From Mucilaginibacter sp. (lineage in GTDB: Bacteria > Bacteroidota > Bacteroidia > Sphingobacteriales > Sphingobacteriaceae): DNA of 35,557 bases. Both the position numbers and the translations under genes were made by a program. The DNA is taken from contig JAQBNZ010000205.1 in the NCBI GenBank assembly GCA_028288285.1, forward strand, positions 1 to 35,557. Reading direction: 5' to 3'. Shown in pieces: positions 16,064 to 23,973 of this stretch; position 1 is the first letter of the stretch; every line of letters begins with the position of its first letter. The notes beneath the pieces are model-generated. The model saw only the letters and a program-made list of their open reading frames with translations. It did no database searches and was not told the origin of the DNA.

Positions 16064-16969
16064 TTATTCAATTTTTTTCACTGTTATATATCTTCTTGTT
16101 TTTTCAGGGGGCAGAACTGGTTTAGGCGCCGAGTCTTCCTGGTACCGTTCATATTCGCCCAGTATATTAAAGTTGTGTGTGTATTTTAATATCTGTCTAA
16201 TGGCCGTATCGTATTGTTTGTTGTCAGTCCACTCTACATCTACATAAAAATTGTATTCGTTGCGCTTACCAAGTACCGGCATACTTTGAATTTTGCTCAT
16301 GTTCAATTCCTCATGCGCAAAAATGTTCAGCACTTTGGCTAATGAGCCCACTTCATTGCTCACCTGAAAACATAATGAAGCTTTATTAGTAGTAGTTTTC
16401 TTACGTGCATTTTCATGATTGGTAAGTATCAAAAAACGGGTAAAGTTTAGTTTGTTTGATTCTATTCTGCGTTCCAAAACATCCAGTCCGTATAATTGAG
16501 CGGCCAAAGTATTGGCAATTGCAACAGTATCTGTCAGTTGCTCATCGCGGATGCGTTTGGCACAGGCGGCAGTGTCATTGCTTTCAATGATCTTTAAATT
16601 GGGATATTCATCAAAAAAATCAACACACTGTCGTATGGCAATAGGGTGAGAGGTTACATATTTAATATCATCAAACCGAACACCCGGCAAGGCCATCAGG
16701 TGCAGTTGAATAGGTACGTAAACTTCGCCCACAACCGGGAAACTGTAGCTCATCATTAATGAGTAGTTAGGTAGTATACTCCCGGCAATACTATTTTCAA
16801 TGGCCATTACCACATAATCGGCTTGCTTGTTTTGCAAAGCCTCAAATGTTTGCTTAAATGAGTTGCATTCAATGGTCTCAATATCTTCGCCAAAATATTT
16901 AAACGCGGCCTCTTCGTGGAAGGAAGCGCGTATCCCTTGTATGGCAACTCTTGGTCTCTCGGTTTTCAT
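16064..16969 (-). CDS. pheA: Prephenate dehydratase
   Basis: A 301-residue enzyme converting prephenate to phenylpyruvate. The N-terminal catalytic part has VAIQGIRASFHEEAAFKYF, the binding loop AIENSIAGSILPNYSLM, and LNFTRFLIL with the catalytic Thr-Arg-Phe. The C-terminal ACT domain (about 200-285) has GSLAKVLNIFAHEELNMSKIQSMP. The usual Phe-binding ESRP motif reads QSMP here, a change I believe is common in this phylum. It is preceded by an aromatic leader peptide and attenuator and is the first structural gene of the operon. No tyrA is seen in the cluster. Confidence 0.95.
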   Translation of the reverse strand: MKTERPRVAIQGIRASFHEEAAFKYFGEDIETIECNSFKQTFEALQNKQADYVVMAIENSIAGSILPNYSLMMSYSFPVVGEVYVPIQLHLMALPGVRFDDIKYVTSHPIAIRQCVDFFDEYPNLKIIESNDTAACAKRIRDEQLTDTVAIANTLAAQLYGLDVLERRIESNKLNFTRFLILTNHENARKKTTTNKASLCFQVSNEVGSLAKVLNIFAHEELNMSKIQSMPVLGKRNEYNFYVDVEWTDNKQYDTAIRQILKYTHNFNILGEYERYQEDSAPKPVLPPEKTRRYITVKKIE

Positions 16970-16983
16970 AGTTCGTATAAAGC

Positions 16984-17013
16984 AAAAAGTCCCGGTTTTA
17001 GGCCGGGACTTTT
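16984..17013 (-). terminator. pheA attenuator (intrinsic terminator in the leader)
   Basis: Read on the minus strand, AAAAGTCCCGG (17013-17003) pairs with CCGGGACTTTT (16995-16985) around a CCTAAAA loop, ending in a T-tract 15 nt before the pheA ATG. Its 5' arm can instead pair with the end of the leader ORF: GCCGGGACT at 17053-17045 is perfectly complementary to AGTCCCGGC at 17010-17002. The two stems are mutually exclusive, as in trp/phe-type attenuation. Confidence 0.9.
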
Positions 17014-17042
17014 CAGTTTTTTGTATGTTTTGTTAGTACATA

Positions 17043-17108
17043 TCAGTCCCGGCTCTTACTGTTAAAGTAAAAGTAGTAACCATAAAAATATGCACGTGAT
17101 GTATTCAT
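17043..17108 (-). CDS. Aromatic leader peptide of the pheA operon
   Basis: A 21-codon ORF starting ATG at 17108 and stopping TGA at 17045-17043. After M-N-T-S-R-A it reads YFYGYYFYF (17090-17064), eight of nine residues Tyr or Phe, then NSKSRD. The last codons form the upstream antiterminator arm. Stalling at Tyr/Phe codons when charged tRNA is scarce would leave that arm free to pair with the terminator's 5' arm and allow read-through into pheA. Finishing translation covers it and lets the terminator form. I see the ORF and both helices directly; the mechanism is inference from known attenuators. Too short for routine gene calling. Confidence 0.88.
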   Translation of the reverse strand: MNTSRAYFYGYYFYFNSKSRD

Positions 17109-17124
17109 ATTGTTGTTAATGCTG

Positions 17125-17154
17125 TAAATGTACAAGTAAAAATCATTTTATCAA
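17125..17154 (-). promoter_or_regulatory. Promoter of the aromatic (pheA) operon
   Basis: On the minus strand TTG (17154-17152) is followed after 19 bp by TACATTTA (17132-17125), close to TAnnTTTG. The expected start site, about 17118, gives a leader RNA in which the peptide ATG lies some 10 nt from the 5' end. Confidence 0.55.
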
Positions 17155-17575
17155 TAGATAATTTTATTTTTTGCAAATTTTTTAAGGTGAACAAAATTTT
17201 ATTTGTTAAAAATGATGTTTTACAGATTAAATATTAATGTTGAGTTTGGGATTTCGAACAATTGCGGATATTTTTTAATGATTATTTTTAGTTTAAAATT
17301 ATTGCCCGTTACCCGACCAATAGCGAGGCGATCAGGCACACAGGAATGGATTATATCGTAGAAAAACACCAGGCAATCGTGAATGGGTGTTTATTACCGC
17401 AAAACTGCCGATTAACCGCTTTTAACAAATTATAGAGTATGACAAACCTTACCTGATAAGCAATGCAATTGATATTCTTTTCTATTGACTGGTTGAGCCT
17501 TGTAGACACAAAAAATAACCTGACATGGTAAAAAAAGCCAAAAAAGGGCTAAAAATCTGCTGCATTTTATTCCGG
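17155..17575. other. Intergenic stretch without a supported gene
   Basis: AT-rich spacer between the divergent pheA operon and the GH2 gene. I see no RNA gene or clear coding signal. A middle part (about 17310-17440) is richer in G+C and contains a short stop-interrupted reading frame, possibly an old remnant, but nothing I can name. Confidence 0.5.
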
Positions 17576-17619
17576 TTAATAAACCCTTAATAATCCATTA
17601 AGGAGATTTACTTATTTAG
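17576..17619 (+). promoter_or_regulatory. Operator/promoter of the GH2-GH92 unit: three TTAA hexamers at 11-bp pitch
   Basis: TTAATA (17576), TTAATA (17587) and TTAAGG (17598) are spaced exactly 11 bp. After a 9-bp gap (AGATTTACT) comes TATTTAG (17613-17619), a -7-like element. The same arrangement precedes susC on the other strand, where the 9-bp gap is CCATTTTCT and the element TACTTCG. No TTTG -33 box is present, as expected for an activator-dependent promoter. The resulting 5' leader would be about 130 nt. Confidence 0.65.
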
Positions 17620-17750
17620 TGCAACCAATTAACCAATTTCCGAACCATAAAATTAACAAATGAGAATCCATCACTTATGAAGGCAAAGCCTAATAAACCT
17701 CGAGATTTAAAATAAAAATAATACTATCCTAACTTATATTATAAAATTTA

Positions 17751-20700
17751 ATGAAAGCAATAAATAATGCTCTAAAGATTACCGTTATGCTACTTTTTGC
17801 AGTGATAAAACTGCATGCGCAGGACAATTTTAAACTAAACGAAAGCTTTGATAACACCAATAAACAATATGAAAAAATAGGCAAAGGGGTATGCCGCATA
17901 GCTGATCATGTACTAACAACTAAAGACGCCTATTTGGGCTTTGGTGAATATACCTGGAAAAACTATGAAATTAAGTTCAGGGCCCGTGTTCCTGAAACGG
18001 CAGAACAGGTTCAGATCTGTGCCGGTTTCCGCACAGGAAACCGTGATGACCGCTATATACTGATGCTTAAAGGAGGTATACAAAAGAACCTTTATCTGGC
18101 CCGTTTGGGCTATATGGGTAGTGATGATTACCTGGCCCTGCGTGAATTGGATTTTCAACCGGTTCCCGGCAAGTGGTATAATTTTAAAATTCAGGTAGCC
18201 GGTAATCGTATCCGCGTGTTTTTAAATGGCGAAGCCTTACCGCGTATTGATATAGCCGACAAATTATCTAACATGTGCCCGGCCGGTAAAGTAACCCTGG
18301 GTGGTAGTTGGATCACCAATGAATTTGATGACCTGTCTATCACACCTGTTAACGCGGATGAGTTGCAGAGTGCCCAGGTTAAGGAATATGCCGTTGCCCG
18401 GGAAGATAAAGAGGTGCTACGTAAGCAGCAGCGAAACGCATACCAGTCAATGAAGGTGAATAGTGTAGGCGCCGGCCGTAAGGCAATCTCTCTAAATGGT
18501 AAGTGGTTGTTCTCGCCAGATTATGAAACTACAGATGAAGATAAAGCAATAAAACCTAATGAAAGTGATAATAACTGGCATGTAATGACGGTGCCAAACT
18601 TTTGGAACCCTATCAGAGTTTGGCTGCATGGTGAAAAATATAACACCGGTAGCAAAGGCGTTTCTGATAATTATTATCAAAAAGAAACCAGCCGTTGTGA
18701 GGCTTATACATTCGACTATAAAAAGACTAAGATAGGCTGGTACCGCCAGTGGATTGATCTGCCCGATGATATTAAGGGTAAGGAATTGCAGATCTCATTT
18801 GATGCGGTATCTAAAGTAGCCGAGGTTTATATAAATGGTATAAAAGCGGGCAGCCACATTGGTATGTTCGGCGATTTTCAGGTTGATGGAACCGGCCTGT
18901 TTAAACCGGGAAAAAACCTGGTGACAGTAAAAGTGGTAAGGGATTATGTGAAAAATATAAAAGATGCTGATAAGATAGCGGGGGTAGCCGTCACGGTGGA
19001 AGTAACACAAAAAATGGTACAGGATTTGGCTCACGGTTTTTTTAATGATGACCCAGCCGGAATATGGCAGCCCGTATCATTGATCATTACTGATCCGGTA
19101 CGGGTTGAAGATGTGTTTATTAAACCCAGCCTTATAGGCGCTGATTTTGATATAACCGTAAAAAATTATACAGATAAACCAACCAGCTTTTCAGTAGCAA
19201 CCGGAATTAGCGGAAATAAGCAAAAAGATGTATTGTATAATAACACATCATTAAAACAATTGGAGCTTAAACCAGGTGAAAAGAAAACCTTTACTTATAC
19301 TGTTAGCAAGCTGAAACCAAGATTATGGTCGCCCGAGCATCCTAATCTTTATGATTTTAAGTTTAGTTTGCTAACTGATAACAACCGGGAGATTGATTCA
19401 AAAACCATCCGGTCAGGTTTCCGTACTTTTCAGTCAAAAGGTGATTACCTGTATTTAAACGGCAAGCGTTACTGGTTGCGTGGTGCTAACCATACAGCTC
19501 AACCTTTGGCGCCAAATGATAGCTTGCTGGCAGATAAATTTAGCAAACTAATGAAGGCCGGTAATATAATGGTTACGCGAACCCACACCGTACCTGCTAC
19601 AGAAACCTGGATGGACGCTTATGATGCTAACGGTATTGGTGTAAGTTATGAGGGTAGCTGGCCTTGGTTATTCCTGCAAAGCAGTATGCCCCAGCAAAAA
19701 GTAATTGATTTATGGAAGGACGAGTTTTATGACCTGCTGAAAAAATACCGCAACCATCCGTCGCTTTTATTGTGGACAGTAAATAACGAGATGAAGTTTT
19801 ATGATAACGATCCCGATAGCGTGCGTACAAAGGTAAAGATGAAGATCATATCAGATGTTGTAAAGCAGATGCGGGTGATAGATCCGACAAGACCGGTTGT
19901 GTTCGACTCCAACTATAAGCGGAACGTTAAAAAATTCGGTGCAGATTATTTTAAGGATATTGATGACGGGGATATAGACGACTCGCATGCTTACCTGAAC
20001 TGGTATGATTACTCGATATTTGATTATTTTAAAGGCGAATGGCAGCAAAAAAATAAAAATGCAGGTCGCCCGCTTATCAGCCAGGAAATGTCAACTGGTT
20101 ATACTGATGAAACCGGCCATGCAACTCGGTTTTACAATTATGTGCATCAAAATCCACAAACGTTGGCAGGCAAGTATACCTATGAGTATTGTGATCCTAA
20201 ATATTTCATGATACCGCAGGCATTTATTACCAAAGAGCTGGCAGAGACCTTGCGTCGCACCGGAGATAAATCAGCGGGAATCCTGCATTTCGCACTTATA
20301 ACCTGGTTTACTAATGTTTATCTCCCTAATAGCATTAAACCCTTCCCGGTGTATTACGATATGCAAAAAGCGCTGCAGCCAGTACTGGTATCGGCCGAGT
20401 TATGGGGCAGGCATTTTTATGCGGGTACCAGGCTGCCAGCCAGGATATGTATAATTGATGACAAGGAAGACGGTATTGACTTGCCTGCGTCAGAATTGCA
20501 ATGGCAGTTGGTAGATAAGAAAGGAGCAAGCCTGGCGAATGGTAAAATGCCGGTACCCAAAGTAGGGCACTACTCCCGTCAATGGATAGAGCCGGAAATC
20601 AATATCCCTCAAAATTTACCTGGAGAAAAGGTAGAAGGGAAGCTGCTGTTAAAACTGGTAGTTGCCGGTAAAATGATTTCAGAAAACAGTTATGATGTAT

Positions 20701-21413
20701 TGCTGGCAAATAAGAGTGGATTGGATGTTTCCAAACTTGCAGGCAAAAAGGTAGCCGTATTTGACCTGGATAAAAAGATTACTCCTTCGCTTGATTATCT
20801 GGGTATCAAATATACAACCGCAGAAACATTAACAGCTGTATTAAAGCAAAAAGCTGACGTTTACGTATTTTCAGGGCTTGATTCGATATCTTCAACAATT
20901 GATGAAATAAAACAGATCAGAAGCCTTGTGGCTAATGGCGGCAGAGTATTATTTTCTGCATCGGGTAGTATAGCGCATATGCTTTATCCGGAGTATATAA
21001 GAAGCTTCCTTAAAGACAGTGGCGAGATAACTACCATGGATATTCCCGAATCTCCCATATTTAACGGCATTGAACCTTTGGAAACACGATACTTGAATAA
21101 CAACAAACGCGAAAGCCCTGCTGTAATTTCCGGAGCATTTAGAATTAACCGTGATCCAAATGTGGAAGCCCTGGCAACATTTAGTAAAATACATGGATAC
21201 CTGCAAGGCGATGTAAATTCCAGAATGAAAAGATTGGATCAGATAAAAGGGTTCTCTATTATAAAAATAAAGGATAATGGGATAGCACTATTATCAGAGA
21301 TCCGGTTGGAAAAAGCAGTATCAGATCCGGTAGCGGGTAAACTATTGGTAAATATGCTGCTGGATTTAACAGGAGACGGACAGCTTGCAAGTAACAATGA
21401 AGTAACAAAATAA
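17751..21413 (+). CDS. Secreted glycoside hydrolase family 2 enzyme with N-terminal LamG/DUF1080-like domain
   Basis: A 1220-residue protein with a signal peptide (MKAINNALKITVMLLFAVIK.., cleavage near HAQ/D24). Residues about 25-205 look like a concanavalin-type domain (DUF1080-like). About 240-400 is the GH2 sugar-binding domain (SLNGKWLFSPD, GWYRQWIDLPDDI, VYINGIKAGSHIG), then an Ig-like domain, and a TIM barrel from about 575. The expected acid/base is E680 in LLWTVNNEM and the nucleophile E779 in RPLISQEMSTG. The C-terminal 300 residues include a Rossmann-like glutamine-amidotransferase-type domain (KVAVFDLDKK.., VANGGRVLFSASG). GH2 covers beta-galactosidases, beta-mannosidases and beta-glucuronidases; I cannot choose. 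It begins a two-gene unit with GH92, under a probable SARP-type operator. Confidence 0.9.
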   Translation: MKAINNALKITVMLLFAVIKLHAQDNFKLNESFDNTNKQYEKIGKGVCRIADHVLTTKDAYLGFGEYTWKNYEIKFRARVPETAEQVQICAGFRTGNRDDRYILMLKGGIQKNLYLARLGYMGSDDYLALRELDFQPVPGKWYNFKIQVAGNRIRVFLNGEALPRIDIADKLSNMCPAGKVTLGGSWITNEFDDLSITPVNADELQSAQVKEYAVAREDKEVLRKQQRNAYQSMKVNSVGAGRKAISLNGKWLFSPDYETTDEDKAIKPNESDNNWHVMTVPNFWNPIRVWLHGEKYNTGSKGVSDNYYQKETSRCEAYTFDYKKTKIGWYRQWIDLPDDIKGKELQISFDAVSKVAEVYINGIKAGSHIGMFGDFQVDGTGLFKPGKNLVTVKVVRDYVKNIKDADKIAGVAVTVEVTQKMVQDLAHGFFNDDPAGIWQPVSLIITDPVRVEDVFIKPSLIGADFDITVKNYTDKPTSFSVATGISGNKQKDVLYNNTSLKQLELKPGEKKTFTYTVSKLKPRLWSPEHPNLYDFKFSLLTDNNREIDSKTIRSGFRTFQSKGDYLYLNGKRYWLRGANHTAQPLAPNDSLLADKFSKLMKAGNIMVTRTHTVPATETWMDAYDANGIGVSYEGSWPWLFLQSSMPQQKVIDLWKDEFYDLLKKYRNHPSLLLWTVNNEMKFYDNDPDSVRTKVKMKIISDVVKQMRVIDPTRPVVFDSNYKRNVKKFGADYFKDIDDGDIDDSHAYLNWYDYSIFDYFKGEWQQKNKNAGRPLISQEMSTGYTDETGHATRFYNYVHQNPQTLAGKYTYEYCDPKYFMIPQAFITKELAETLRRTGDKSAGILHFALITWFTNVYLPNSIKPFPVYYDMQKALQPVLVSAELWGRHFYAGTRLPARICIIDDKEDGIDLPASELQWQLVDKKGASLANGKMPVPKVGHYSRQWIEPEINIPQNLPGEKVEGKLLLKLVVAGKMISENSYDVLLANKSGLDVSKLAGKKVAVFDLDKKITPSLDYLGIKYTTAETLTAVLKQKADVYVFSGLDSISSTIDEIKQIRSLVANGGRVLFSASGSIAHMLYPEYIRSFLKDSGEITTMDIPESPIFNGIEPLETRYLNNNKRESPAVISGAFRINRDPNVEALATFSKIHGYLQGDVNSRMKRLDQIKGFSIIKIKDNGIALLSEIRLEKAVSDPVAGKLLVNMLLDLTGDGQLASNNEVTK

Positions 21414-21424
21414 AGGATGCTATT

Positions 21425-23680
21425 ATGAAAACCTTTTTTGAAAGAAGCGGAATGAGATCCTTCCTGTTTACTATACTCATTTGCCTTACGTGTGCACATA
21501 AAAGCAACGCCCAGCATTTAACCAATTATGTTGATCCCTACATTGGTTCGGGAGGGCATGGTCATGTATTTGTTGGGGCAAACGTACCCTTTGGTATGGT
21601 ACAACTGGGTCCGCAAAATATTTTTAAGGGCTGGGATTGGGATTCGGGGTACAACTACGGCGATAGTATACTTATTGGGTTTTCTCATACCCATTTGAGT
21701 GGTACTGGAATTGGCGATCTTGGCGATATTCTGATAATGCCTTATACTGGCCCCATCAAAACGGATAAAGGGACACAGGCCAGCCCACAATCTGGTTACG
21801 CCTCCCATTATTCGCACCAAACAGAAAAAGTACACCCGGGTTATTACTCGGTTCTTTTGAACGACTATGGCATAAATGCGGAGTTAACCGCTACAGAAAG
21901 GGTGGGCTTTCATCAATACCATTTTCTGCATGGTAAAGCAGGGCATATCATTATAGACCTGAAAGAAGGCAATCAGGATCAATCTTATGATACTTTTATA
22001 GAGCAGGTAGATGAATATACCTTTAAAGGGTACCGTTTTTCAAAAGGCTGGGCCAAAGATCAGCGACTTTATTTCGCCATTAAAAGTGATGTGCCTGTCA
22101 ATGATTTTAAGGTGTATGACGATCAAAACCCGCAACCTGGTACAAAAGCGCAGGGAAAAGCCATCAAAGGTCTCATTAGTTTTGAAAATATACCCGGCAA
22201 AGTTAAGCTAAAGGTAGGGCTTTCACCGGTTAGCGCAGATAATGCGTTGGCTAATATTGCAGCAGAGATTCCCAATTGGGATTTTAACAGCATCGTAAAG
22301 AAAGCAGATGAAAAGTGGAATAGCGAATTATCTAAAATAACGGTAGAAACCATGAACGATGCCGATAAACGCATTTTTTATACGTCTCTGTACCACACCA
22401 TGATTCATCCATCTATTTTTAATGATGCCAATGGCGATTATAGGGGTGCGGACAAAAGGGTTTATAAAAATGCGGCGTTTGTTAATTATAGCATTTTTTC
22501 TACCTGGGATACTTACCGCGCCGCACATCCGCTTTATGACCTTATTCAACCCAAGAGGGTAGGTGACATGGTGAATACCATGCTGGCAATTGCTGATGAG
22601 CAAGGACGACTGCCTATATGGTATTTGATGGGCTATGACACCGGCACCATGGTAGGCATCAGCAGCATGCAGATTATTGCCGAAGCTTATTTGAAAGGAA
22701 TAAAGGGCTTTGACCCGGAGCGGGCTTTTAATGCCATTAAGAAAACGGCCATGGGCGATTCATTGGGATTATCATACGTAAAAACATTTCATGCTATTCC
22801 TGCCGATAAGGAAAGACGTTCTGTTGCCAAAGGCCTGGAGTATGCCATTGGCGATGCCAGTACAACCCTGATGGCCAAAAAGTTGAATAAATTGGAAGAT
22901 TACCGGTACTTTTTAAAAAGAGCTAAAAATTACCAGTTATATTTTGATCCCAAATATGCTTTTTTCAGAGGTAAACTATCTGACGGAAACTGGAAACCCG
23001 ACTTTGATCCGCTTAAAGCCAATAATGTTATTTATGCCGAAGGTAATGCCTGGCAATACCTTTGGCTGGTACCACAGGATGTAAGCGGACTGATGAAATT
23101 ATTGGGCGGCGAACAGTCTTTCAATAATAAGCTGGATAGCCTGTTCTCCTTGACAACAGCACCGGAAATCGGTGGCCTGGTCGACCTTACAGGAGCAATA
23201 GGCCAATACGCACATGGGAACGAGCCAAGCCACCATATCAGTTATTTATATGCCTACTCAGGTAAGCAATGGAAAACTGCTGAAAAAGTGAGATCGATCC
23301 TCAAAGAAATGTATCTGGATAAACCGGATGGTATTATAGGTAATGAGGATTGCGGACAAATGTCGGCATGGCAGGTTTTTTCGGCAATAGGATTTTACCC
23401 GGTATTTCCGGCTTCAGGGCTATACGTATTTGGCAGTCCATCGGTAAACAAGGCAACCATAAATTTACCAGGCGGCAAAAAGTTCACTGTGGTTGCTGTT
23501 AATAACAGCAATGAAAATATTTACATACAAAGGGTGGAACTGAATGGCAAACCTTACAAGAATACCTATCTCAAACATACAGATATTACAAAAGGCGGAA
23601 CAGTTAAGCTCATAATGGGCAGCAAGCCCAATGTTGAGTTTGGCCGGGCTAAAGCCTCCAGGCCGTATGGTATAGAGTAG
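21425..23680 (+). CDS. GH92 family alpha-mannosidase
   Basis: A 751-residue secreted enzyme (signal peptide to about residue 30, ending SNAQ). The GH92 start is clear: TNYVDPYIGSGGHGHVFVGANVPFGMVQLGP, then GFSHTHLSGTGIGDLGDILIMP. E539 in EGNAWQY is the likely general acid; G598-NEPSHH and G639-NEDCGQMSAW are further hallmarks. Known members are calcium-dependent exo-alpha-mannosidases acting on N-glycans or yeast mannan. The gene starts 11 nt after the GH2 stop, with AAAGGA as a modest ribosome site, so the two are cotranscribed. Linkage specificity cannot be assigned. Confidence 0.93.
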   Translation: MKTFFERSGMRSFLFTILICLTCAHKSNAQHLTNYVDPYIGSGGHGHVFVGANVPFGMVQLGPQNIFKGWDWDSGYNYGDSILIGFSHTHLSGTGIGDLGDILIMPYTGPIKTDKGTQASPQSGYASHYSHQTEKVHPGYYSVLLNDYGINAELTATERVGFHQYHFLHGKAGHIIIDLKEGNQDQSYDTFIEQVDEYTFKGYRFSKGWAKDQRLYFAIKSDVPVNDFKVYDDQNPQPGTKAQGKAIKGLISFENIPGKVKLKVGLSPVSADNALANIAAEIPNWDFNSIVKKADEKWNSELSKITVETMNDADKRIFYTSLYHTMIHPSIFNDANGDYRGADKRVYKNAAFVNYSIFSTWDTYRAAHPLYDLIQPKRVGDMVNTMLAIADEQGRLPIWYLMGYDTGTMVGISSMQIIAEAYLKGIKGFDPERAFNAIKKTAMGDSLGLSYVKTFHAIPADKERRSVAKGLEYAIGDASTTLMAKKLNKLEDYRYFLKRAKNYQLYFDPKYAFFRGKLSDGNWKPDFDPLKANNVIYAEGNAWQYLWLVPQDVSGLMKLLGGEQSFNNKLDSLFSLTTAPEIGGLVDLTGAIGQYAHGNEPSHHISYLYAYSGKQWKTAEKVRSILKEMYLDKPDGIIGNEDCGQMSAWQVFSAIGFYPVFPASGLYVFGSPSVNKATINLPGGKKFTVVAVNNSNENIYIQRVELNGKPYKNTYLKHTDITKGGTVKLIMGSKPNVEFGRAKASRPYGIE

Positions 23681-23763
23681 TTACCGATGCTGATTGCCAG
23701 CTATAGTAATATTATTATTTATTGTCAACAGACCAGGTGCAGGATTACTGAACAGCTTTTTCA

Positions 23764-23794
23764 ATAGCCAACAGCAGTATCTGCTATTGGCTAT
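23764..23794. terminator. Hairpin between convergent GH92 and esterase genes
   Basis: ATAGCCAA-C-AGCAG and CTGCT-A-TTGGCTAT pair with one mismatch around TAT. It lacks a strong U-tract in either direction, but its place in the convergent gap suggests transcript termination or 3'-end protection for both arms of the locus. I see nothing else convincing in 23681-23973. Confidence 0.6.
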
Positions 23795-23973
23795 ATTATT
23801 AAGAGGTGGATTGTTAAAACGGATTAGAGTAGTGTTCCGGGTATTATATTTGGTAATAGAACCGGCAAACAGCATGGCCCTTGAGTTATTTGAGACGGTT
23901 GAACACGGATATTAAGAGAAATTGTTGTCTTTACGGAAACTTTGCATGAAACTAACGGCCATTTTTTGTTGAT

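Noticed and set aside
17310..17440. Stop-interrupted frame in the pheA-GH2 gap (contains NREWVFITAKLPINRF)
   Set aside because: No recognisable family, short, and no start or ribosome site; could be a remnant but not supportable.
23694..23915. 73-codon plus-strand ORF after GH92
   Set aside because: Runs through the hairpin at 23764-23794, with no start signal or family features.
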